A model generated the notes under the pieces. It saw only the letters and a list, made by a program, of their open reading frames with translations. It was not told the DNA's origin and made no database searches. A stretch of DNA of 64,000 bases, taken from contig NZ_CP096040.1 of the NCBI RefSeq assembly GCF_023935105.1, positions 5,437,001-5,501,000 of the forward strand, given 5' to 3'. The DNA is from Caulobacter segnis (GTDB lineage Bacteria > Pseudomonadota > Alphaproteobacteria > Caulobacterales > Caulobacteraceae). Each line of letters begins with the position of its first letter. Position 1 is the first letter of the stretch. Shown here one piece after another: positions 48,586 through 58,785 of the stretch. The translations under genes and the position numbers were made by a program.

Positions 48586-49893
48586 ATGCGCGTAGCGATG
48601 ATTGGCACGGGTTATGTGGGTCTGGTGTCGGGGGCGTGCTTCGCCGACTTCGGTCACGTGGTGACGTGCATCGACAAGGATCCCAGCAAGATCGAGCGGC
48701 TGGAGCGGGGCGAGATCCCGATCTTCGAGCCGGGGCTGGATGACCTGGTGGCGCGCAACGTGCGCGAGGGGCGGCTGTTCTTCACCCTGGACGGGGCCCA
48801 GGCGATCAAGGACGCCGACGCGGTGTTCATCGCCGTGGGCACGCCCACGCGCCGCGGCGACGGCCACGCGGACCTCTCTTACGTCTACGCCGCGGCCGAG
48901 GAGATCGCCGGTCTGATCGACGGCTTCACCGTGGTGGTCACCAAGTCGACCGTGCCGGTCGGCACCGGCGACGAGGTCGAGGCCATCATCAAGAAGGTCC
49001 GTCCCGACGCCCAGTTCGCGGTGGTCTCCAACCCCGAGTTCCTGCGCGAGGGCGCGGCGATCGAGGACTTCAAGCGTCCCGACCGCGTCGTCGTGGGAAC
49101 CGAGGACGAGCGCGCCCAGGCGGTGATGCGCGAGCTCTACCGCCCGCTGAGCCTGAACGAGACCCCGATCGTCTTCACCGGCCGCCGGACCAGCGAACTG
49201 ATCAAGTACGCGGCCAACGCCTTCCTGGCGATGAAGATCACCTTCATCAACGAGATGGCCGACCTCTGCGAGAAGGTCGGGGCGGACGTCCAGCAGGTGG
49301 CCAAGGGCATCGGCCTGGACAAGCGGATCGGATCGAAGTTCCTCAACGCCGGCCCCGGCTACGGCGGCAGCTGCTTCCCCAAGGACACCATCGCGCTCGT
49401 GCGCACGGCCCAGCAGTATGGCGCGCCGACCCGGCTGATCGAGACCACGGTCGAGGTCAACACCACCCGCAAGAAGGCCATGGCCGAGAAGGTGGCCGAC
49501 GCCATCGGCTCGACCGATCTGGCCGGCAAGACGATCGGCGTCTTGGGCGTGACCTTCAAGCCCAACACCGACGACATGCGCGACGCGCCGAGCCTGGACA
49601 TCCTACCGGCCCTGCAGGCCATGGGCGCCAAGGTCCAGGCCTTCGATCCGGAAGGCGCCAAGGAAGCCGCGCACCTGCTCAAGGACGTCGACTTCAAGGC
49701 CGGAGCCTACGAGGCCGCCGAGGGCGCCGACGCCCTGGTGATCCTGACCGAATGGGACCAGTTCCGCGCCCTGGACTTGGACCGCCTGAAGCTGCTGCTC
49801 AAGTCGCCGACCGTCGTGGACCTGCGCAACGTCTACAAGCCCGCCGAGATGGTCCGCCACGGCTTCACCTACGCCAGCATCGGACGAGGCTGA
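48586..49893 (+). CDS. ugd: UDP-glucose 6-dehydrogenase
   Basis: A 435-residue enzyme oxidising UDP-glucose to UDP-glucuronate with NAD. IGTGYVGLVSGACFADFGH binds NAD; VKSTVP-type TKSTVPVGTGD and NPEFLREGAAIEDFKRPDRVVVG follow; GPGYGGSCFPKDT holds the catalytic Cys; GVTFKPNTDDMRDAPSL is the C-terminal UDP-binding region. Three bases separate it from the epimerase gene, so the two are an operon. Confidence 0.96.
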   Translation: MRVAMIGTGYVGLVSGACFADFGHVVTCIDKDPSKIERLERGEIPIFEPGLDDLVARNVREGRLFFTLDGAQAIKDADAVFIAVGTPTRRGDGHADLSYVYAAAEEIAGLIDGFTVVVTKSTVPVGTGDEVEAIIKKVRPDAQFAVVSNPEFLREGAAIEDFKRPDRVVVGTEDERAQAVMRELYRPLSLNETPIVFTGRRTSELIKYAANAFLAMKITFINEMADLCEKVGADVQQVAKGIGLDKRIGSKFLNAGPGYGGSCFPKDTIALVRTAQQYGAPTRLIETTVEVNTTRKKAMAEKVADAIGSTDLAGKTIGVLGVTFKPNTDDMRDAPSLDILPALQAMGAKVQAFDPEGAKEAAHLLKDVDFKAGAYEAAEGADALVILTEWDQFRALDLDRLKLLLKSPTVVDLRNVYKPAEMVRHGFTYASIGRG

Positions 49894-49896
49894 GAC

Positions 49897-50868
49897 ATGG
49901 CGGCTCCGATCATCGTCACGGGCGCGGCGGGCTTCATCGGCATGCACGTGGCCGAGCGTCTGCTGGATCGCGGCGAGACGGTGATCGGTGTCGACGTATT
50001 CAACGCCTATTACGACCCGGCCCTGAAGGACGCCCGCGCGGCGCGGCTGCAAGGACGCTCCGGCTTCCAGATGGTCCGCCTGGACATCGCCGAGCACGAG
50101 GCCTTGGCCGCGCTGGTGAGGGCCTCGGGCGCCAAGCGGGTCGTGCACCTGGCCGCCCAGGCCGGGGTTCGCTATTCGATCGAGAACCCCTTCGCCTACG
50201 AACGCAGCAACCTGGCGGGCCACCTCTCGGTGCTGGAGGCCTGCCGCCACGCCGGCGTCGAGCACCTGGTCTACGCCTCCTCGTCCAGCGTGTATGGCGA
50301 CCGGCCGCTGAACGGCGACGGCTTCCGCGAGAGCGACCCGGCCGAGAGCCCGGTGTCGCTATACGCCGCCACCAAGCGTTCGTGCGAGCTGCTCAGCCAG
50401 AGCTACGCCAGGCTTTATGGCTTCCCGCAGTCGGGCCTGCGGTTCTTTACCGTCTACGGCCCCTGGGGCCGGCCCGACATGGCCTATTTCGGCTTCACCG
50501 AGAAGATGCTGAAGGGCGAGCCGATCGAGGTCTATGGCGAGGGCGAGATGGCCCGCGACTTCACCTATATCGACGACATCGTCGACGGCGTCCTGGGCGT
50601 GCTCGACAACCCGCCCGAGACCGGCGGGCACGAGGTCTACAACATCGGCGACAACGATCCGGTCGGCTTGATGGACATGATCACGACGCTTGAGGCGGCG
50701 CTGGGGATCGAGGCGAAGAAGACCTTCCTGCCGATGCAGCCCGGCGATGTTCCGGCCACCTTCGCCAATATCGACAAGCTGCGCGCACTGTGCGGCTACC
50801 AGCCCAAGGTCAAGCTGACCGAGGGTTTGCAGCGCTTCGTCGTATGGCGACGCGGCTACGCGGGCTGA
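49897..50868 (+). CDS. UDP-glucuronate 4-epimerase
   Basis: A 323-residue SDR epimerase. VTGAAGFIGMHVAERLLDRG binds NAD, HLAAQAGVRYSIENP and YASSSSVYGD are typical, and SPVSLYAATKRSCELLSQSYARLYG has the catalytic Tyr and Lys. FTVYGPWGRPDMAYFGFTEKMLKGEPIEVYGEGEMARDFTYIDDIV matches the CapI/LpsL group, which makes UDP-galacturonate from the product of ugd. The exact sugar is an inference supported by its position. Its last 13 bases overlap the convergent DMT gene. Confidence 0.9.
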   Translation: MAAPIIVTGAAGFIGMHVAERLLDRGETVIGVDVFNAYYDPALKDARAARLQGRSGFQMVRLDIAEHEALAALVRASGAKRVVHLAAQAGVRYSIENPFAYERSNLAGHLSVLEACRHAGVEHLVYASSSSVYGDRPLNGDGFRESDPAESPVSLYAATKRSCELLSQSYARLYGFPQSGLRFFTVYGPWGRPDMAYFGFTEKMLKGEPIEVYGEGEMARDFTYIDDIVDGVLGVLDNPPETGGHEVYNIGDNDPVGLMDMITTLEAALGIEAKKTFLPMQPGDVPATFANIDKLRALCGYQPKVKLTEGLQRFVVWRRGYAG

Positions 50869-51761
50869 ACAGCCGCCAGCTTGGCCGCCTGGTGCTCGCG
50901 CCAGGAAATGAACAGGGTGGAGACGACCACGATCGCGGCGCCGACGAGGGTCGCTCGGCGCGGAAATTCGTGGAACAGCAGGAAGCCCGCGCCGACGGCG
51001 AACACCAGCCGCGTATAGTCGATCGGCGCCATGACCGCCGCCTCCCCCGCCTCCATGCCCTTGATATAGGCCCCCTGTGTCAGGGTGCCGATCACGCCCA
51101 TGGCGGCCAGCAGGGCCAGGTCCGGCCAGGTCGGCCAGCGCCAGACGAACAGCGCCGGCGGAATGGCGAAGACCAGGCCCAGCACCGCGGCGTAGACCAG
51201 CAGCACGAACGGGCTGTGGTCGCGAGTCATCACCTTCATGCCGGTGATGGTCAGGGCGAACAGGAAGGCAGAGGCCAGGGCGCAGGCCTGGGGCCAGCCG
51301 ACCCAGGCGCTCAAGCCCTCCGCGCCGCCGCCGCTCCCCGGCCGCAGCATGATCAGCACGCCCGCGAACCCGACCAGGGCCGCGCCGATCCGCAAGGGGC
51401 CGATCGGCTCGCGCAGGACGAAGGCGGCCAACGGCACCAGCCACAGGGTCCGGGTGAATGACAGGGCGTTGGCGTCGGCGAGCGGCAGCTTCTGATAGGC
51501 GTAGAAGCCCATGATCAGCGCCAACACCCCCGCACTGGACCGGAAGATCAGGATCCCCGGTCGCGTCGTCCGGAACGCCGCCCGCCAGTCGCGCGCCATC
51601 AGCGGCAGCAGCACGATCACCCCCGCCAGCTGGCGGTAGAAGGTCTGCAAGGCGGCCGGATAGCCTGGCCCCAGGAACTTGATCAGGGTGGTCATCGCCG
51701 TGAAGCCGACCGCCGAGGCCAGCATCCACAGCGCGCCGCGCAGGTTCGGCGTGAGGGTCAC
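50856..51761 (-). CDS. DMT-family (EamA) transporter
   Basis: A 301-residue protein with ten hydrophobic segments in two EamA repeats (LWMLASAVGFTAMTTLIKFLG, LASAFLFALTITGMKVM). These are typical of drug/metabolite exporters. It starts at GTG, which overlaps the TGA of the upstream SDR gene, so the two are translated together. The substrate may be linked to the SDR product, but this is a guess. Confidence 0.88.
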   Translation of the reverse strand: MTLTPNLRGALWMLASAVGFTAMTTLIKFLGPGYPAALQTFYRQLAGVIVLLPLMARDWRAAFRTTRPGILIFRSSAGVLALIMGFYAYQKLPLADANALSFTRTLWLVPLAAFVLREPIGPLRIGAALVGFAGVLIMLRPGSGGGAEGLSAWVGWPQACALASAFLFALTITGMKVMTRDHSPFVLLVYAAVLGLVFAIPPALFVWRWPTWPDLALLAAMGVIGTLTQGAYIKGMEAGEAAVMAPIDYTRLVFAVGAGFLLFHEFPRRATLVGAAIVVVSTLFISWREHQAAKLAAVQPA

Positions 51762-52648
51762 CCCGCCGCGCCAGAGGCGATCAGCTGGGCGCGCATCTCC
51801 TCGGCCTGTTCGGGGGTGATGCCCATGGCCGCCAGGATCGGCGAGGGCGTGTTCTTGTCCCAGGCGCTGCGCGGCCCCACGGTGATGCCGCCGTCGACGA
51901 CGATGTGGGTTCCGGTCACGAACCGGGACTCGTCGCTGGCCAGGTAGAGCGCGGCGGCGGCGATGTCCTCGGGCAGGCCCGACTTGGGGATAGGCTGGAT
52001 CTTGGGCCCGATCGAGGCGATCTGGGCGGCCATCTGGTCGGCGACCTCGCGCGGCAGGCCCATCGACGCCCCGAAGATCGAGGTGGCGATCAGGCCCGGG
52101 CAGATGGCGTTGACCCGGATCTTCAGCGGCGACAGCTCGGCCGCCGCGCACCGGCTCATATGGATGACCGCCGACTTGGCCGCCGAATAGGCCAGAGGGC
52201 CGAAGCCCGCCTGCAGGCCGGCGATGGAGGCGGTGTTGATGATCGAGCCGCCGCCGCGCTTCAGCATCAGCGGCAAGGCGTGCTTCATGCCGATGGCCGG
52301 GCCGCGCACCAGCAGGGCGAAGGTCTTGTCCCAGCCCTCAACGGTAAGCTCCGGCACGGCCGCCGGCGTGCCGCCGTGGCCGGCGTTGTTGAAGAGGATG
52401 TCGAGGCCGCCGAACGCGCTCTCGGCCAGGGCCATGGTCTTGGCCAGGTCGTCTTCCGAGGTGACGTCGCAACGCGAGAAGCGGACCTTGTCGGGGAAAC
52501 GCTTCTCCAGCATCTCGCCCTTTTCGGCCTGAAGGTCGGCGGCGACCACGCACGCCCCCTCGGCCACGAACAGTTCGACCGCGCCCAGGCCGATGCCCGA
52601 GCAGCCGCCGGTGACGACGGCGACCTTGCCGTCCAGACGTCCGACCAT
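51758..52648 (-). CDS. SDR-family NAD(P)-dependent oxidoreductase
   Basis: A 296-residue short-chain dehydrogenase: VVTGGCSGIGLGAVELF for NAD binding, NNAGHGG, NTASIAG with the Ser, YSAAKSAVIHMSR with Tyr and Lys, and ICPGLIATSI. A C-terminal extension of about 35 residues (NTPSPILAAMGITPEQAEEMRAQL) goes beyond the usual 250 and may serve substrate choice. GGAGGGAAA precedes the ATG. It leads a two-gene unit with the DMT transporter; a tgatca-type repeat lies upstream. Confidence 0.9.
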   Translation of the reverse strand: MVGRLDGKVAVVTGGCSGIGLGAVELFVAEGACVVAADLQAEKGEMLEKRFPDKVRFSRCDVTSEDDLAKTMALAESAFGGLDILFNNAGHGGTPAAVPELTVEGWDKTFALLVRGPAIGMKHALPLMLKRGGGSIINTASIAGLQAGFGPLAYSAAKSAVIHMSRCAAAELSPLKIRVNAICPGLIATSIFGASMGLPREVADQMAAQIASIGPKIQPIPKSGLPEDIAAAALYLASDESRFVTGTHIVVDGGITVGPRSAWDKNTPSPILAAMGITPEQAEEMRAQLIASGAAG

Positions 52649-52686
52649 GGAATTTCCCTCCGCGTCCCCGACCTCTCTCGGGTCAG

Positions 52687-52699
52687 TGATCAATGATCA
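52687..52699. promoter_or_regulatory. tgatca-a-tgatca repeat upstream of the SDR gene
   Basis: Two copies of the self-complementary hexamer tgatca (52687-52692, 52694-52699) lie 39 bases upstream of the SDR start. The symmetric 13-base unit is a possible operator for a repressor not encoded here. Confidence 0.4.
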
Positions 52700-52714
52700 T
52701 ATTCGCGAAGCAAA

Positions 52715-52753
52715 CAGAGGTTGGCTAGGGGGTTCGCCCCTGGCCAACCTCTG
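52715..52753 (-). terminator. Long hairpin terminator after the quinone oxidoreductase gene
   Basis: Arms of 17 bases, cagaggttggctagggg (52715-52731) and cccctggccaacctctg (52737-52753), with one non-Watson-Crick position and loop gttcg. Read on the minus strand it follows the oxidoreductase stop (52931) and is followed by tttgctt, a short U-run. Confidence 0.75.
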
Positions 52754-52930
52754 ATCGTCGGGCCAATCGGCCTCGAGCCCCCATTTTGGGATCGCCCCCG
52801 CGACCCCGCCGCATGCGGCCCCCACGAGCCTGACAGCGCCCTTGTCACGTCCCGATGAGCGGCACTCTGCGGGAATGTCCTGTTCCCTTTGCTAAGAAGA
52901 ATGACTAGCGGGACTTAACCACGCCGGCCG

Positions 52931-53935
52931 TTAGCCTTGGTCGACGGTGATCACGACCTTGCCCATCGCCTTGCGGCTGGAGAGGTGGGCGATCGCCTCG
53001 CCCGCCCGGGCCAGCGGGAAGCGTTCGGACACGTACGGCCGGATCTTGCCGGCGGCGTAGAGATCCATCAGTTCGCGCAGGTTCTGGGCGTGCCCCTTGG
53101 GGTCCCGCGCCACGGCCGCGCCCCAGAACACCCCGACGATGTCGCAGGACTTCAGCAGCGTCAGGTTCAGGGGGATCTTCGGAATGCCCGACGGGAAACC
53201 GATGACCAGAAACCGGCCATTCCAGCCCGCCGCGCGGATCGTCGCCTCCGAATAGTCGCCGCCCACCGCGTCATAGGCCACGTCCCAGCCGTTAGGGCCG
53301 CAGGCGCCTTTGATCAGGTCGGCCAGGGCCTTCTGGCCCTCCTTGTCGAACGGTCCGCGCGGATAGACCACGCCGCTGTCGGCGCCGTGCTTGATGGCCA
53401 GGTCGACCTTCTCCTGGCTGGAAGCGGCGGCGATGACGCGCGCGCCGGCGGCCTTGCCCAGCTCGACGGCGGCCAGGCCGACCCCGCCCGCGGCCCCTAG
53501 GACCAGCAGGGTCTCCCCGGCCTTCAAGGCGCCGCGATCCTTCAGGGCGTAGTACGAGGTGCCATAGGTCAGGACAAAGGCGGCCGCCTCGTCGAACGGC
53601 ATGTTGTCGGGGATGGCCGTGCAACGCTGTTCTTCCAGCGCCAGCTTCTCGGCGTAGCCGCCCCAGCCGGTCGAGGCCAGGACGCGGTCGCCGACCTTGA
53701 AACGGGTGACCCCATCGCCGACCGCCGAGATCACGCCCGACACCTCGCCGCCCGGCGCGAACGGGCGCGGCGGCTTGAATTGGTACTTGTCCTCGATGAT
53801 CAGGACGTCGGGATAGTTCACCCCGCAGGCCCGGACGTCGATCAGCACCTGGCCTGGCCCGGCGACGGGATCGGGCAGTTCCTCCAGCACCAGGGTCTCG
53901 GGTCCGCCGACTTCCTTGCTGAGCACCGCCTTCAT
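52931..53935 (-). CDS. NADPH:quinone oxidoreductase-like MDR enzyme
   Basis: A 334-residue medium-chain reductase. The N-terminal GroES-like half (VLIDVRACGVNYPDVLIIEDKYQ, PGGEVSGVISAVGDGVTRFKVGDRV) lacks the zinc Cys cluster, and LLVLGAAGGVGLAAVELGKAAGA is the NADP-binding motif. This places it with zinc-free quinone oxidoreductases (QOR). Substrate is uncertain. It is divergent from the isoaspartyl peptidase gene, with 58 bases between starts. Confidence 0.9.
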   Translation of the reverse strand: MKAVLSKEVGGPETLVLEELPDPVAGPGQVLIDVRACGVNYPDVLIIEDKYQFKPPRPFAPGGEVSGVISAVGDGVTRFKVGDRVLASTGWGGYAEKLALEEQRCTAIPDNMPFDEAAAFVLTYGTSYYALKDRGALKAGETLLVLGAAGGVGLAAVELGKAAGARVIAAASSQEKVDLAIKHGADSGVVYPRGPFDKEGQKALADLIKGACGPNGWDVAYDAVGGDYSEATIRAAGWNGRFLVIGFPSGIPKIPLNLTLLKSCDIVGVFWGAAVARDPKGHAQNLRELMDLYAAGKIRPYVSERFPLARAGEAIAHLSSRKAMGKVVITVDQG

Positions 53936-53993
53936 CTCGCTTCTCCCGGGATTTGTCTTTATGAGCCGCGGACGCTGGAGCCGGGAAAGCCGA

Positions 53994-54872
53994 ATGTCAA
54001 ACACATGTTTTAGTCTTGCCCTGCATGGCGGCGCCGGCGCCAAGCGCGGCCACGACTACACGGCCGAGATCGCCCACATGCGTGGCCTGGTCGAGGCCGC
54101 CCGCGATCGGCTGGCCGCGGGCGCCAGCGCCTTGGACGTCGCCGTCGAGACCGTGGTCGGCCTGGAAGCCAGCGGTCTCTACATCGCCGGCAAGGGCGCC
54201 TCGCCCAACGCCGAGGGCCAATACGAGCTGGACGCCAGCCTGATGGACGGCGCGACGCTTCGGGCCGGCTCGGTCGCGGCGCTGCAGGGCTTCAAGAGCC
54301 CGATTCTGGCCGCCCGCGCCGTCATGGAGCAGACCCCGCACGTGATGCTGGCCGGTCAGGGCGCGATAGACTTCGCCCGCGAGCTGGGCTTGGAGGCGGT
54401 CGAAGATCCCGCGACCTGGTTCACCCACGCCGGGGCCTTCGAGGACAACCATCCTCCGGACACCCTGCCCACCGGGACGGTCGGGTGCGTGGTGCGCGAC
54501 GCCGAGGGCCGGCTGGCGGCCGCCACCTCGACGGCCGGGGTGTTCGGCAAGCGACCGGGACGGGTCGGGGATTCGCCGATCATCGGCGCCGGCGCCTGGG
54601 CCGACGGCCATGCGGCGGTCTCATGCACGGGCCAGGGCGAATACTTCATCCGCACCGCCGTCGCCGCCCAGATCGCCCACCGGGTGGGGTTCGGCGGCCA
54701 GACTCTGGAAGACGCCGCCGGCGCGGCCATCCAGGGGGTCGCCGATCTGGGCGGACACGGCGGCTTGGTGTCGGTGGATCGCGACGGCCGTGTCGCCATG
54801 CCGTTCGCCTCGAGCGGCCTGAAACGGGCGGCGCTGCTGCTCGACGGCTCGATCGTCAGCGCGGCGTTCTAG
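53994..54872 (+). CDS. Isoaspartyl peptidase / plant-type L-asparaginase
   Basis: A 292-residue Ntn hydrolase. LALHGGAGA opens the family; LYIAGKGASPNAEGQYELDASLMDG is the alpha subunit signature. Autocleavage is expected before the Thr in TGTVGCVVRDAEGRLAAATSTAG (about residue 162), leaving Thr as nucleophile. AWADGHAAVSCTGQGEYFIR and LGGHGGLVSVD belong to the beta subunit. It degrades isoaspartyl dipeptides and asparagine. Intact and of typical length. Confidence 0.93.
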   Translation: MSNTCFSLALHGGAGAKRGHDYTAEIAHMRGLVEAARDRLAAGASALDVAVETVVGLEASGLYIAGKGASPNAEGQYELDASLMDGATLRAGSVAALQGFKSPILAARAVMEQTPHVMLAGQGAIDFARELGLEAVEDPATWFTHAGAFEDNHPPDTLPTGTVGCVVRDAEGRLAAATSTAGVFGKRPGRVGDSPIIGAGAWADGHAAVSCTGQGEYFIRTAVAAQIAHRVGFGGQTLEDAAGAAIQGVADLGGHGGLVSVDRDGRVAMPFASSGLKRAALLLDGSIVSAAF

Positions 54873-54926
54873 TCTTTGCTGGCGCGCGGCGAGCGCCGAA
54901 ACCGCTCACACTTTCGGCTGCCGCGC

Positions 54927-55919
54927 TTAGTACCCTCGCACCGACATCGGCGCGAAATGGGCGCGGTAGGCGGTCGGCGTCATGCCCGTGCCGCGCTTGA
55001 ACAGGCGGCGGAAGAAGGCGACGTCGTCATAGCCGACGGCCGTGCTGATCGACTGCACCGGTCCGGTGTCGCGCTCCAGCATCGCCTTGGCGGCCTCGAT
55101 GCGCAGGGCCCGCAGATAGTCGGCGGGCAGCCGGCCCGTCGCGGCCTTGAACCGTCGCACGAAGGTCCGGTCGCTGAGGCCTGCCTGATCGGCCAGCAGC
55201 TTGACCGAAAGATCCTGGCGGAAGTTCGCTTGAAGAAAGCCCTCGACGCCCCGAATGCGCTCGTCGGCGTGGGCCTGGGACACCGGCAGCATGGCGTAGC
55301 CGGATTGGTGGACGCGCGGCATCGGCAGCAGCAGGGCCTTGGCGCACTGCAGAGCCACCTCGCGACCGCAGAACTTCTCGACGAGGTACAGGCTGATGTC
55401 CATCGAGGCGCAGACACCGCCGCTGCACAGCAGGCGGCTGTCTTCGGTGACGAACAGCTCCGGTCGCCAGCGCACCTTGGGATAGCGCGCGGCCAGCTTG
55501 TCGCAGACCGCCCAGTGCGACGTGGCCACCCGGCCGTCCAACAGGCCGGCCTCGGCCAGATAGGCAGCGCCCATGCAGACCCCGGCGATGTGCGCGCCTT
55601 GCTCGTAGTGCCGGCGCAGCCAAGGCAGCAGCGCGCTGTTCTCGACCATCTTGAGATCCAGATCGAGGCCCGAGGTCGGCACGATGATGATGTCGGTGCG
55701 CTCGACGGCCTCGATCGAGTCCTGAGGCCCCAGGGTCAGGCCATAGGGACTGCGGACGGGACGCCCCGTCGGCGAGACGGTGCGGACCCGGAACGCCGGC
55801 CGGGCGGTCACGCCCAGCAGGTCGTTCCACAGCGCGCCCGCCGAGTGGAAGATCTCCATCGGCATGATCGCGGTCGACGACAGGCCGTCATCCAGCACCA
55901 CCACGGTCGCATCGAGCAT
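54927..55919 (-). CDS. GlxA-family AraC-type regulator with DJ-1/PfpI domain
   Basis: A 330-residue regulator. The N-terminal 180 residues form the DJ-1/PfpI (class I amidotransferase-like) domain (DIIIVPTSGLDLD, GAHIAGVCMGAAYLAEAGLLDGR with the elbow Cys, VTEDSRLLCSGGVCASMDISLYLV). The C-terminal 100 residues are two AraC helix-turn-helix motifs (VKLLADQAGLSDRTFVRRFKAATG, ISTAVGYDDVAFFRRLFKRGTG). The ligand is unknown. GGAGGAGG precedes the ATG at 55919. Confidence 0.92.
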   Translation of the reverse strand: MLDATVVVLDDGLSSTAIMPMEIFHSAGALWNDLLGVTARPAFRVRTVSPTGRPVRSPYGLTLGPQDSIEAVERTDIIIVPTSGLDLDLKMVENSALLPWLRRHYEQGAHIAGVCMGAAYLAEAGLLDGRVATSHWAVCDKLAARYPKVRWRPELFVTEDSRLLCSGGVCASMDISLYLVEKFCGREVALQCAKALLLPMPRVHQSGYAMLPVSQAHADERIRGVEGFLQANFRQDLSVKLLADQAGLSDRTFVRRFKAATGRLPADYLRALRIEAAKAMLERDTGPVQSISTAVGYDDVAFFRRLFKRGTGMTPTAYRAHFAPMSVRGY

Positions 55920-55986
55920 CGCGGCCTCCTCCGAGGGGACCAAACTGAAGGGCGAGGCCCCGTTAGCCAAGGCCCCGCCATCCGGT

Positions 55987-56259
55987 TCAGCCGGCCGTCA
56001 CCGGGCTGATGACGCCCGCCACTTCGGTGATACGCGACGCGGGGAAGCCGCTGAGCTCAGCATGCTCGCGGATCACCGCCTCGTCTTCGGCCAGGTAGAC
56101 GCAGAAGGTCTTGTCCTTGGTCACGAAGGACTCCACCCATTGGACGCGCGGGGCCAGCTTGGCCAGGGCGGCGTTCGACGCCGTGGCCGCGTCTTTCAGT
56201 TGCTCGGCGTCCAGCTGTTCGACGCCGGGGATCTCGCGTTCGATCACGTATTTCTTCAC
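55987..56259 (-). CDS. DUF4242 (SCO4226-like) small protein
   Basis: A 90-residue ferredoxin-fold protein: KKYVIEREIPGVEQLDAEQL, then VQWVESFVTKDKTFCVYLAEDEAVIREHAELSGFPASRITEV. This is the DUF4242 pattern; a Streptomyces member binds nickel. It starts with GTG preceded by GGAGAG. It lies 67 bases upstream of the GlxA-type gene on the same strand, so it may be in the same transcript. Confidence 0.82.
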   Translation of the reverse strand: MKKYVIEREIPGVEQLDAEQLKDAATASNAALAKLAPRVQWVESFVTKDKTFCVYLAEDEAVIREHAELSGFPASRITEVAGVISPVTAG

Positions 56260-56358
56260 AGGTTCTCTCCACCTCAATCGGGGGCGGGAACCTGCCGAAC
56301 AACGTTCTTTCGGATAAGGGGACGATCCGGACAATCAGCGGTGGTGATCGCGTCGCGG

Positions 56359-56802
56359 TCAGTCGCCGGCGCTCGTCCGCCTGTTTTCCTCGGCCGCCAT
56401 CGTCCGCACCAGATCCAGGATCTGTCGCCGCACACGACCGCTCGCGATGCGTGGGAAGATTTCGGCCAGCTCGACGCCCTCCGAGGTCTGCAGGAACGCC
56501 TGCATGACTTCATGAGCATGCGACACCGCGACGTCGGGTCCGCCCCCCTCGATCGGGTCGGGCAAGCCGTCGAAGAAGTAGGAAACATCGACAGCTAGGA
56601 TCGCGGCGATCCGGAACAGCTTGCTGGCGCTGATCCGATTGGCTCCGCGCTCATACTTCTGGACCTGCTGGAACGTCAGCCCAAGGCTGTCGGCCAGTTG
56701 ATCCTGGCTGACACCGAGCAGCTTGCGCCTCATGCGGACGCGCCCACCGACATGCGTGTCGACGGCGCTCGTGCGGCGCCCTTCGGTCGTCTCGTAGGTC
56801 AC
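56359..56802 (-). CDS. XRE-family transcriptional regulator
   Basis: A 147-residue regulator. VGGRVRMRRKLLGVSQDQLADSLGLTFQQVQKYERGANRISASKLFRIAAIL (about residues 18-69) is a complete lambda-repressor-like helix-turn-helix of the alphaproteobacterial type. The C-terminus (residues 90-147) is helical and probably dimerises. It starts with GTG; the longer upstream frame has no protein character. It is divergent from pgm across 299 bases, a position in which it could control pgm, itself or the DUF4242/GlxA pair. Confidence 0.88.
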   Translation of the reverse strand: MTYETTEGRRTSAVDTHVGGRVRMRRKLLGVSQDQLADSLGLTFQQVQKYERGANRISASKLFRIAAILAVDVSYFFDGLPDPIEGGGPDVAVSHAHEVMQAFLQTSEGVELAEIFPRIASGRVRRQILDLVRTMAAEENRRTSAGD

Positions 56803-57101
56803 TGCGCGTTCACCTTTCGCGTCCGGTCGACAGCCGAGATTCGCCCCTAGAGTACAATCTTTTGGCGAAGATTTCACGGTGTGCTGTCGACTAGACGTCG
56901 CCCGCGCGCTTCGGCCGCACCCTCGTCGACAAAAATTCCTGGATCTCGGATCGGGACGCGCGCCCTTGAAAGAGCGCTTCAGAAAACGCCGACGTCCATA
57001 TCTCGGTCTCAATCCAGAGATACTTAGTGAAATCGATACGGAACCTGACTAGGGAAGCGAGCCGTCGCGCTCCGACAGCGAACCCTTGATCAGGTGTCTT
57101 G
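56803..57101. promoter_or_regulatory. Divergent intergenic region between the XRE regulator and pgm
   Basis: About 300 bases with no gene. It is AT-richer than coding DNA near 56850-56880 (gagtacaatcttttggcgaagattt) and 57000-57050 (agagatacttagtgaaatcgatacgg), which are the likely promoter areas for the two divergent genes. I see no clear repressor palindrome apart from gtcgac repeats (56826, 56886, 56932). Confidence 0.5.
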
Positions 57102-58739
<1,638 letters not shown>

Positions 58740-58785
58740 CCGGGAGACCTAGCCCTTTGGCGTCGCAGCGTTTATACGCCGCGCC

